A stretch of 16,771 bases of DNA from Thioglobus_B sp964558405 (GTDB taxonomy: Bacteria; Pseudomonadota; Gammaproteobacteria; PS1; Pseudothioglobaceae): the NCBI GenBank assembly GCA_964558405.1, contig CAZLDG010000029.1:1-16771 (forward strand), read 5' to 3'. How positions within the stretch are numbered: the stretch's first letter is position 1; each line of letters starts with the position of its first letter. The position numbers and the translations under genes were made by a program. A model generated the notes under the pieces. The model saw nothing but the letters and a program-made list of their open reading frames with translations. It searched no databases and had not been told where the DNA came from. Below are positions 7,966 through 14,290 of this stretch, piece after piece.

Positions 7966-8391
7966 ATGCTTTGGATTAAGGCCTTTCATATTATTAGTGT
8001 CATCACTTGGTTTGCTGCCTTGTTTTACTTGCCGCGCCTCTTTGTTTATCACGCCATGAGTAGTGATAGAACCAGTATTGAGCGCTTTAAGGTTATGGAG
8101 CGTAAGCTTTATCGCGGTATTATGACCCCGAGTTTTATTCTGGCAACGGCTTTGGGTATTTGGATGTTGGAAGTTTATGCTTGGCAGGCTTATGTCTCGC
8201 AGCTGTGGTTGCACCTTAAATTATTGTTGGTGGCTCTGTTGATTGCCTATCATTTTTATTGCGGTTATTTGGTTAAGGTATTCGCCGAGGACAACAACCA
8301 AAAATCGCATAAGTTTTATCGTTACTTTAACGAGATTCCGGTATTTATTCTACTGGCCGTGGTCATCTTGGTCGTGGTTAAGCCGTTCTAA
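7966..8391 (+). CDS. hemJ: Protoporphyrinogen IX oxidase HemJ
   Basis: 141-residue membrane protein of the HemJ (UPF0093) family, which oxidises protoporphyrinogen IX to protoporphyrin IX in haem synthesis. It replaces HemG/HemY in many bacteria. Four hydrophobic segments lie at about 5-25, 55-75, 80-100 and 122-140. The N-terminal signature is KAFHIISVITWFA with the conserved His8, followed by LPRLFVYH. Further family landmarks are RKLYRGIMTPSF (47-57), HLKLLLV (83-89) and the FNEIP turn (121-125). The reading frame is open from an ATG at 7933, but the ATG at 7966 is chosen: it is preceded by AAAGTGGG (7953-7960) at 5-base spacing and gives the family's usual length and N-terminus. The gene is monocistronic and its stop codon directly abuts the stop of convergent clcA. 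Confidence 0.9.
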   Translation: MLWIKAFHIISVITWFAALFYLPRLFVYHAMSSDRTSIERFKVMERKLYRGIMTPSFILATALGIWMLEVYAWQAYVSQLWLHLKLLLVALLIAYHFYCGYLVKVFAEDNNQKSHKFYRYFNEIPVFILLAVVILVVVKPF

Positions 8392-9663
8392 TTACTTTTG
8401 CGTTAACCTTAGATAATTATCCGCCAAGGCTTCATAAATCGGTTGGCGAGAGATTTGTTTGGAGGTGATGGCAGCCAGTAGGGCGATAATCACACCTGGC
8501 AATAGCAAATTAAAGTTATTGGTCATCTCTAGTACCAACAAGGTAGCAGTCAGTGGCGCTCTAATCACGGCGCTTAGATAGCCGATCATCGCCAATAACA
8601 TCACCACTTGTGGATTGATTTGTCCATACCAAAGACTGATCTCAGAACCAATACCGGCGCCAATAGAGATACTGGTCATAAACAAACCACCGGCAATGGT
8701 GGAGATAAAGGAGGCTAGCGTGGCCAAATATTTCATCAGCGCAAATTCAGCGCCCAGTGATTCTCCCGCTAGGAGTTTGAGTGTTTCCTGATGTCCTGAG
8801 CCTGAGGTTTGGGTATTAGAGAGATAATTCATCAAGGCCACTACCAGTCCTAATACCAAGGCTAGAGCAATGAGTTTGGCCCTGTCGCCTAGGATAAATT
8901 TTGCGATTAAGATCAGGGATATTTTGGCAAAAATACCACCGAGTACCCCAGTGAGCAGGGCAATAGGTAGTAGTTGCCAAATCCAGCTTAGTGGCAAAGA
9001 CAGTTCAGATAGATCGACTAAGTAGGGTGTGTGTGCCTCATAAAGATTAAACAGTAAATACACCAATAGACTGATACCTGCAATCAGTACCAAGGCTTGT
9101 TTTCTGAGTTTTCGACCAATCTCTTCGTAGGCAAAAAGTACGCCAGCAATTGGCGCGTTAAAAGCGATAATCAGTCCGACACTACCACCAATGGCAATCA
9201 CTGCCTGAATCAGCAGTTTGCGTCTAAGTTGAATAAACTGGGCAAAGTGATAAAAGATAGAGCCACCAATGTGCACACTAGGACCACCAAAACTCAATGA
9301 AGCGCCACCGACCATGGCCAGCACCACAAAGACAATTTTACTCAGCGCCACCTTGATAGATAATAGCATTAAGCGAATGCGTCGATTGCGTGAATCGGTA
9401 GCGGCAATGAGTTGTGGAATGCCACTGCCTCCCGCATAGCCCGAGTAATTTTTATCCAAATAAACAATCAGCGCAAATACGGCTGGAGTGATGAAAAACC
9501 CCCAATAGGCTTGATCGACCAATAGGCTTTTAAAACCATGTTGTGTTTGTTCGCTTATCCATAAAAACAATGAGATGATTGTCGTGGCAACAACACCGGC
9601 AAGTACTAAAGCAAGATAGGTTTTGGCTTCTTTGGGCAGTTGGTGTAGAACGTATCTACGCAT
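8392..9663 (-). CDS. ClC family chloride channel/transporter with a substituted gating glutamate
   Basis: 423-residue polytopic inner-membrane protein of the ClC family with no cytoplasmic CBS domains. Family landmarks are GSGIPQ (79-84; E. coli ClcA has GSGIPE), SFGGPSVHIGG (124-134), APIAGVLFAYEE (170-181), GAGIGSE (335-341) and IRAPLTATLLVLEMTNN (367-383). Aligned with E. coli GREGP, the gating glutamate E148 corresponds to G126 (codon GGT at 9286-9288). The ion-coordinating tyrosine Y445 corresponds to F384. The internal acidic pair is retained as E180-E181. Loss of the gating glutamate in ClC proteins abolishes proton coupling or makes them channel-like, so this may be a channel or carry an unusual anion. 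It is the last gene of the minus-strand run, 5 bases after cysM. Confidence 0.88.
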   Translation of the reverse strand: MRRYVLHQLPKEAKTYLALVLAGVVATTIISLFLWISEQTQHGFKSLLVDQAYWGFFITPAVFALIVYLDKNYSGYAGGSGIPQLIAATDSRNRRIRLMLLSIKVALSKIVFVVLAMVGGASLSFGGPSVHIGGSIFYHFAQFIQLRRKLLIQAVIAIGGSVGLIIAFNAPIAGVLFAYEEIGRKLRKQALVLIAGISLLVYLLFNLYEAHTPYLVDLSELSLPLSWIWQLLPIALLTGVLGGIFAKISLILIAKFILGDRAKLIALALVLGLVVALMNYLSNTQTSGSGHQETLKLLAGESLGAEFALMKYLATLASFISTIAGGLFMTSISIGAGIGSEISLWYGQINPQVVMLLAMIGYLSAVIRAPLTATLLVLEMTNNFNLLLPGVIIALLAAITSKQISRQPIYEALADNYLRLTQK

Positions 9664-9668
9664 GAGTC

Positions 9669-10565
9669 TTACTCAGAGAACAAGCCGGTTGAAAGATAGC
9701 GATCGCCACGATCAGGCAAGATGGTAACAATGGTGGCATTGTTGATTTGTTTTGATAATGCCAAGGCGGCAGCGACTGCGCCACCCGAAGACACACCGGC
9801 AAAAATACCTTCTTTTCTGGCTAAATCACGCGTGGTTTGTTCGGCGTCTGTTTGCGAGACATCCAGCATTTGATCAACCTTAGAAGCGTCAAAAATCTTC
9901 GGTAGATAAGCCTCAGGCCAGCGACGAATGCCGGCGATTTGCGCACCTTCTTCGGGTTGTACGCCAACGATTTGAATCTCGGGGTTTTTAGCCTTAAGAG
10001 TGTTAGATACCCCCATAATTGTGCCTGTGGTACCCATGGCAGAGACAAAGTGCGTTATTTCGCCTTGGGTGTCACGCCAGATTTCCTTCGCAGTGGCATC
10101 TACATGTGCATTCGGGTTGTCGGTATTGGCAAACTGGTCCAGTTGTTTGCCTTCGCCTTTGGCCTGCATGGCGTCAGCCAAATCCCTAGCACCTTCCATA
10201 CCCTCGTCTTCACTGACCAAAATCAGCTCAGCACCATACGCAGCCATGGCGTCGCGTCTTTCCTGGGTTAGATTATCTGGCATGATTAAAATCATCCGAT
10301 AGCCTTTAATCGCAGCGCTCATCGCTAAGGCAATGCCCGTATTGCCACTGGTGGCTTCAATCAAGGTGTCCCCTGGGGTGATTTCGCCACGATGCTCAGC
10401 CTGAGTAATCATATTGAAGGCGGCGCGATCTTTGACCGAACCCGCAGGGTTGTTGCCCTCGAGTTTGACCAAAACGGTATTAGATGGATTGGGATTGAGT
10501 TTTTGTAGATGTACCAGTGGCGTATTGCCAATGGTCTCATCAATGGTTGGATAGTGTGTATTCAT
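9669..10565 (-). CDS. cysM: Cysteine synthase B (O-acetylserine/O-phosphoserine sulfhydrylase type)
   Basis: 298-residue fold-type II PLP enzyme that makes cysteine from O-acetylserine and sulfide, or thiosulfate in the CysM subfamily. The PLP lysine is K45 in EGNNPAGSVKDR; the asparagine-glycine form of this motif is typical of CysM rather than CysK. SGNTG (73-77) is the substrate/cofactor loop, and AMGTTGTIMG (176-185) holds the PLP phosphate. Length and N-terminus (PTIDETIGNTPLVHL) match the family. It lies 41 bases after thrC; that gap holds a strong hairpin. It has no obvious Shine-Dalgarno. In a sulphur oxidiser a CysM able to use thiosulfate would make sense, but that is inference. Confidence 0.93.
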   Translation of the reverse strand: MNTHYPTIDETIGNTPLVHLQKLNPNPSNTVLVKLEGNNPAGSVKDRAAFNMITQAEHRGEITPGDTLIEATSGNTGIALAMSAAIKGYRMILIMPDNLTQERRDAMAAYGAELILVSEDEGMEGARDLADAMQAKGEGKQLDQFANTDNPNAHVDATAKEIWRDTQGEITHFVSAMGTTGTIMGVSNTLKAKNPEIQIVGVQPEEGAQIAGIRRWPEAYLPKIFDASKVDQMLDVSQTDAEQTTRDLARKEGIFAGVSSGGAVAAALALSKQINNATIVTILPDRGDRYLSTGLFSE

Positions 10566-10582
10566 AGTGCTAATTACTTCGC

Positions 10583-10607
10583 ATCTGAATAAGCACCTTA
10601 TCCAGAT
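10583..10607 (-). other. Stem-loop in the thrC-cysM gap
   Basis: In the minus-strand RNA, arms AUCUGGAUAAG and CUUAUUCAGAU pair over 11 bp with one G-U wobble around a GUG triloop. The hairpin begins at the last base of the thrC stop codon and ends 17 bases before the cysM ATG. No U-tract follows, so it is not a standard intrinsic terminator. An mRNA-end stabiliser, a processing site or a translation modulator are possible. The wobble becomes an A-C mismatch on the other strand, so the structure is best formed in the thrC-cysM transcript. Confidence 0.6.
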
Positions 10608-11677
10608 TACATATTATTTAAAATGGCGTCTTTAACTTCGTCCATTACTGGGTTAACTAAAATCATCTCGTCCGTACATTGCTTAATTGCCGTGTCCGGG
10701 TCTTTTAGTCCGTGTCCAGTTAGGGTGCAAACCACTTTAGAACCTTCTTCAATCTTACCGGATAGGATGTCGCGCATCGCACCAGCTAGTGAGGTAGCTG
10801 AAGCCGGTTCACAGAAAATACCTTCTTTTTCGGTCAGTAGTTTTTGTGCAGCCAAAATCTCCCCGTCGCTGAGTGAATCAAACCAACCGCCAGAATCTTT
10901 CTCAACTTGGCGTGCCAAATCATAGCTTTGCGGATGACCAATACGAATCGCCGTAGCAACCGTCTCTGGATTATCCACCATCGCACCCTTAACAAATGGC
11001 GCAGCACCGGCAGCTTGATAGCCTACCATTTTTGGTGTGTTGTTAACCTTGCCGTATTCCTTGTATTCGCTATAACCCATCCAATGTGCAGAGATATTAC
11101 CGGCATTACCCACAGGCAAGCAGTGATAATCTGGGGCAAAACCCAACTCTTCGATAATCTCGAATGCGGCGGTTTTTTGACCTTGTAAGCGATAAGGATT
11201 AATAGAGTTTACAATCGATACTGGTGCATGCTCTGCCACTTCTTTAACCAGACGCATACCATCATCAAAGTTACCTTTAATTTGGATAATAATCGCACCA
11301 TGAATCATGGCTTGTGCCAATTTGCCCAGGGCAATCTTGCCTTCTGGAATCAATACAAAGGCTTTAATACCAGCGCGCGCCGCGTAAGCTGCTGCTGCTG
11401 CTGAGGTGTTACCCGTTGAAGCACAAATAATGGCTTTAGAGCCAGCTTCAACAGCCTTGGTAACCGCCATAGTCATACCACGATCTTTAAAAGAACCGGT
11501 TGGGTTAAGGCCTTCGTATTTAATGTAGATATCAACCGCTTTACCCAACTCACGTGGAATGTTGTCCAGACGAATCAGTGGCGTATTGCCTTCGCCCAAG
11601 CTGATTAGTCGAGTGCTCTCGCTTACCGGTAGACGATCTTTGTAATTTTCAATTAGGCCTGTGTATCTCATACTCAT
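10607..11677 (-). CDS. thrC: Threonine synthase
   Basis: 356-residue PLP enzyme converting O-phosphohomoserine to threonine. It is the short bacterial type, without the extended N-terminal domain of the E. coli-like form. EGNTPLIRL at 29-37 and the PLP lysine K64 in NPTGSFKDRGM are diagnostic. STGNTSAAAAAYAARAG follows at about 87-103, and PVGNAGNISAH (188-198) is the phosphate-binding loop. The start ATG at 11677 is chosen over the ATG two codons later because AAGGA (11684-11688) lies 6 bases upstream of it. The gene follows hom by 11 bases, and its ribosome binding site sits directly against the hom stop codon, so the two are probably coupled. Homoserine kinase, the step between Hom and ThrC, is not in this window. 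Confidence 0.96.
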   Translation of the reverse strand: MSMRYTGLIENYKDRLPVSESTRLISLGEGNTPLIRLDNIPRELGKAVDIYIKYEGLNPTGSFKDRGMTMAVTKAVEAGSKAIICASTGNTSAAAAAYAARAGIKAFVLIPEGKIALGKLAQAMIHGAIIIQIKGNFDDGMRLVKEVAEHAPVSIVNSINPYRLQGQKTAAFEIIEELGFAPDYHCLPVGNAGNISAHWMGYSEYKEYGKVNNTPKMVGYQAAGAAPFVKGAMVDNPETVATAIRIGHPQSYDLARQVEKDSGGWFDSLSDGEILAAQKLLTEKEGIFCEPASATSLAGAMRDILSGKIEEGSKVVCTLTGHGLKDPDTAIKQCTDEMILVNPVMDEVKDAILNNM

Positions 11678-11683
11678 AGTTTA

Positions 11684-11688
11684 TCCTT
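11684..11688 (-). promoter_or_regulatory. Ribosome binding site of thrC
   Basis: AAGGA on the minus strand directly follows the hom stop codon and lies 6 bases before the thrC ATG. It selects the first of two nearby ATG codons and suggests that ribosomes finishing hom can re-initiate on thrC. Confidence 0.65.
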
Positions 11689-12966
11689 TTAATCGAGTGT
11701 TTCAACGTGGATGGTTTTCACATCCTGTTTGATAAATGTATTTTGCTCAATCTCAGCCACTGCTGTCTTGAGTTCGCCAGTTTTAACCGAGTTGGTAATA
11801 ATGGCAATGTGTGCGTTATTTTGTGCATCCACTTGCTTTTGAATCACCGCTTCAACACTGATGTTGTGCTTGGCTAAAGTGGCAGTAATATCGGCCAAAA
11901 CCCCCGGCTCATCAGCCGCCAAAAGGCGTAAATAGAAGATGGATTCAATCTCATCGCTCTTGGCACTTGGGTAGTGATTAAAGCTATTCCAGCCCAAAAC
12001 ATCATGACTGACCGTGCCTTTAACAATGTCTACCAAATCAGCAATCACTGCAGAAGCTGTGGCTTCATCACCCGCACCCGCACCATAGTAAAGTGTTGGT
12101 CCAACCGCATTGCCTTTGACTAAGACTGCATTCATTACCCCGTCTACATTGGCCAGTAGGCGCGTTTTTGGAATCAAGGTTGGATGGACGCGCATCTGAA
12201 TCTCACCGTCGATTTTTTTGGCAATTCCCAGGTGCTTAATGGCATAACCAAGCTCGGTTGCAAAGCTGACATCTTCACCGCTGATCTGACTAATGCCCTC
12301 AGTAGAAACGCTATCAAAATCCAGCTTAGCGCCAAAGGCAATCGCGCCTAAGATCGCCAGTTTGTGTGCGGCATCAATGCCTTCTACATCAAAAGTTGGA
12401 TCGGCTTCGGCATAACCTAGAGCTTGCGCCTCTTTGAGTACATCGTCAAAGCTTCGACCTTTATCACGCATCTCGGTCAAAATAAAATTACCGGTACCAT
12501 TGATGATGCCAGCTACCAGTTCAACCTGATTGGCACTTAAGCCTTGCTCTAGTGATTTTAAGATAGGAATGCCACCAGCCACAGAAGCCTCGAACAATAG
12601 GTGAACATTGTTATCTTTAGCCAGATTTAACAACTCATCACCATGAGTCGCAATCAAAGCCTTATTGGCGGTAATCACATGCTTACCATTGGCAATCGCC
12701 TGCTCAACTAAGTCTTTAGCAATCGAGGTACCACCAATTAGTTCTAAAACCACCTCAACCTCGCTATTGTTGACCACCGCAAAGGCATCTTCGGTAATAT
12801 CTAGGTTTTCATCAGCGCAGATTCTGGGCTCGGCAAGACTTTTAACCGCCGCCTGAATAATATTAATGTCCTGGCCAGTGCGCGCATAAATCTCGTCTTT
12901 GTTTTTGCGCAATACGTTAACCACACCGCCACCGACGGTACCCAGGCCTAAAATTCCAATGTTCAC
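11689..12966 (-). CDS. hom: Homoserine dehydrogenase (monofunctional, with C-terminal ACT domain)
   Basis: 425-residue enzyme reducing aspartate semialdehyde to homoserine with NAD(P)H, the branch point to threonine and methionine. The Rossmann motif GLGTVGGG is at 7-14. NKALIA (101-106) and GIINGTGNF (153-161) line the active site, and D198/K202 in GIDAAHK match the catalytic Asp/Lys pair. GAGAGDEAT is at 295-303. Residues about 345-415 (FYLRLLAADEPGVLADITATL onward) form an ACT domain, the usual site of feedback inhibition by threonine. The start is GTG at 12966, giving MNIGILGLG, directly at the Rossmann strand as in relatives. There is no strong Shine-Dalgarno. It lies 37 bases after rppH and 11 bases before thrC. 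No fused aspartate kinase is present, unlike E. coli ThrA/MetL. Confidence 0.96.
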   Translation of the reverse strand: MNIGILGLGTVGGGVVNVLRKNKDEIYARTGQDINIIQAAVKSLAEPRICADENLDITEDAFAVVNNSEVEVVLELIGGTSIAKDLVEQAIANGKHVITANKALIATHGDELLNLAKDNNVHLLFEASVAGGIPILKSLEQGLSANQVELVAGIINGTGNFILTEMRDKGRSFDDVLKEAQALGYAEADPTFDVEGIDAAHKLAILGAIAFGAKLDFDSVSTEGISQISGEDVSFATELGYAIKHLGIAKKIDGEIQMRVHPTLIPKTRLLANVDGVMNAVLVKGNAVGPTLYYGAGAGDEATASAVIADLVDIVKGTVSHDVLGWNSFNHYPSAKSDEIESIFYLRLLAADEPGVLADITATLAKHNISVEAVIQKQVDAQNNAHIAIITNSVKTGELKTAVAEIEQNTFIKQDVKTIHVETLD

Positions 12967-13002
12967 TTTTGTAAAATCCGCTTAGTATTAATAAAGCCCT
13001 AA

Positions 13003-13008
13003 ATTATA
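13003..13008 (-). promoter_or_regulatory. Possible -10 box for the hom operon
   Basis: TATAAT on the minus strand coincides with the end of rppH (its TAA stop lies within it). A start about 7 bases downstream would give hom a leader of about 30 bases. No -35 can be recognised, so hom may instead be read through from rppH. Confidence 0.3.
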
Positions 13009-13549
13009 CCGGCCCAGATAGGTTAATGGCGCAGCATTTTAGTGGGCGTGCGTATTGTTTTGGCACCTTGTGTTCGTTGTTAAAAACCACGGGTGCTAAG
13101 GCTTTAAGCATGTCTTCATAGACTGCCTGTTTAAAGTCGATAACCGCTTGAATTGGATGCCAGTAATCCACCCAGCGCCAGTCGTCAAACTCGACCTCAG
13201 AGTGGGTTGCTAAATTGATATTGGCCTCACTGGCAGTGAGCTTGAGCAAAAACCAAACCTGTTTTTGTCCTTTGCAGATGGGCTTTTGTGCGCGCCTGAT
13301 GTGATAATCTGGCAAATCGTAGCGCAACCACTTTGGGGTTTTGGCGATTAACTCCACATGTTCTTGAGACAGGCCTACCTCTTCATAAAGCTCACGAAAT
13401 AAGGCGTCAGTATCACTCTCACCTTTGTCAATACCGCCTTGAGGTAATTGCCAGGAGTCTTGATTGTGGCGTTTGGCCAGCAAAACCTGTTGGGCGTCGT
13501 TAATGATAACGATGCCAACATTGGCTCGGTAGCCTTCAGAGTCGATCAC
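13004..13549 (-). CDS. rppH: RNA pyrophosphohydrolase RppH (Nudix)
   Basis: 181-residue Nudix hydrolase that removes pyrophosphate from mRNA 5' ends and so exposes them to RNase E decay. The family start GYRANVGIVI is at 6-15 and WQLPQGG at 33-39. The Nudix box runs 38-60: G38, E44, then RELYEEVGL (52-60) with the metal-binding glutamates E53, E56 and E57. Length is close to that of E. coli RppH (176). The start is GTG at 13549; a TAA in frame six codons upstream, which is also the stop of the preceding gene, limits the choice. No good Shine-Dalgarno is seen. It lies 15 bases after the BI-1 family gene and 37 bases before hom, all on the same strand. The residues after about 155 are not recognisably conserved. 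Confidence 0.93.
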   Translation of the reverse strand: MIDSEGYRANVGIVIINDAQQVLLAKRHNQDSWQLPQGGIDKGESDTDALFRELYEEVGLSQEHVELIAKTPKWLRYDLPDYHIRRAQKPICKGQKQVWFLLKLTASEANINLATHSEVEFDDWRWVDYWHPIQAVIDFKQAVYEDMLKALAPVVFNNEHKVPKQYARPLKCCAINLSGPV

Positions 13550-13564
13550 TACTAAGGTCTGTTT

Positions 13565-14227
13565 TTAGTCTTCGCCTGAGAATACACCCAATAGTTGTAA
13601 TAGGCTTAAGAACAAGTTATAGATAGAAACAAACAAAGTCACGGTTGCCAAAATATAATTGGTTTCACCGCCGTGAATAATATTTGAAGTCTCAAACAAA
13701 ATCAAACCACTCATCAACAGAATAAAGGCTGCCGATACTGCCAGTGATAAAGCTGGAATGGCAAAGAAGTAAGCGCCTAATCCGCCTAGGAAAGCCACGA
13801 TAATGCCGGCAGTTAAAAAGCCTGACATAAAGCTAAAGTCTTTGCCTGAGGTGATGGCATAAAACGATAGGCTTAAGAAAATAATACCGGTACCAGTCAT
13901 GGCCATGGCTACCAGCTCGGCACCATTTGAGAATGCACTGGTATAGGCACTAATAATAGGACCTAAGGTAAGCCCCATAAAACCTGTGAGTGCAAATACT
14001 GCGACAATGCCCATGGCTGAGTTACGTAGTTTATGAGTTAAAAACAGCAGACCAAAATAACCCACCAAGGTAATTAACAAACCAAAGTGTGGCAAGTTAA
14101 GTGCCATGGACAAATAGGCCATGAGTCCACTAAAAAGCAAAGTGGCTGAGAGCAATTGATAAGTATTTTTTAATACGCTATTAATAACAACAGCTTGTGT
14201 TGTGGTGGTTTTAATATTTGTGTTCAT
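13565..14227 (-). CDS. Bax inhibitor-1 / YccA family membrane protein
   Basis: About 220 residues with seven hydrophobic segments and the BI-1 (UPF0005) pattern. An N-terminal cytoplasmic tail (NTNIKTTTTQAVVINSVLKNTY) precedes the first helix, and an internal FALTGFMGLTLGPI segment, an FSFMSGFL turn and the closing SIYNLFLSLLQLLGVFSGED are seen. E. coli YccA (219 residues) binds FtsH and restrains its proteolysis of membrane proteins; YbhL/YetJ relatives are pH-sensitive calcium leak channels. Which role applies here is unknown. Two adjacent ATGs exist (14230 and 14227). AAGGA at 14234-14238 is 3 bases from the first and 6 from the second, so 14227 is preferred. It is divergent from murD across a perfect inverted repeat and heads the minus-strand run toward rppH. 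Confidence 0.9.
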   Translation of the reverse strand: MNTNIKTTTTQAVVINSVLKNTYQLLSATLLFSGLMAYLSMALNLPHFGLLITLVGYFGLLFLTHKLRNSAMGIVAVFALTGFMGLTLGPIISAYTSAFSNGAELVAMAMTGTGIIFLSLSFYAITSGKDFSFMSGFLTAGIIVAFLGGLGAYFFAIPALSLAVSAAFILLMSGLILFETSNIIHGGETNYILATVTLFVSIYNLFLSLLQLLGVFSGED

Positions 14228-14233
14228 CATTTT

Positions 14234-14238
14234 TCCTT
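14234..14238 (-). promoter_or_regulatory. Ribosome binding site of the BI-1 family gene
   Basis: AAGGA on the minus strand lies 6 bases before the ATG at 14227 and 3 bases before the ATG at 14230. It favours the inner start. Confidence 0.55.
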
Positions 14239-14250
14239 AAGAATTATCCG

Positions 14251-14272
14251 TGTAAAATATCCTTATTTTACA
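14251..14272. promoter_or_regulatory. Perfect 9-bp inverted repeat with a -10-like box on each strand (BI-1 / murD divergent region)
   Basis: Arms TGTAAAATA (14251-14259) and TATTTTACA (14264-14272) flank the 4-base centre TCCT. Read from either strand the repeat presents TAAAAT, a fair -10 box (14253-14258 plus, 14265-14270 minus). Predicted starts give leaders of about 26 bases for murD and about 30 bases for the BI-1 gene. It may be a symmetric bidirectional promoter, a repressor operator, or both. -35 elements are not evident. Confidence 0.5.
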
Positions 14273-14290
14273 ACGAAAAAAACCGTCTTC

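Noticed and set aside
11388..11403. GCT trinucleotide repeat, a possible microsatellite.
   Set aside because: It encodes the alanine run that follows the SGNTS-like loop of thrC (TSAAAAAYAA). It is explained by the protein and short enough to be ordinary.
12967..13003. A threonine attenuator or leader peptide ahead of hom.
   Set aside because: The 37-base gap is too short for a leader peptide with alternative hairpins. It contains only an 8-bp TATTAATA palindrome and no run of Thr/Ile codons.
14195..14290. A 32-residue N-terminal extension of murD.
   Set aside because: It runs back through the inverted repeat and into the BI-1 gene on the other strand. Its residues are unlike any MurD, while the ATG at 14291 gives the conserved start.
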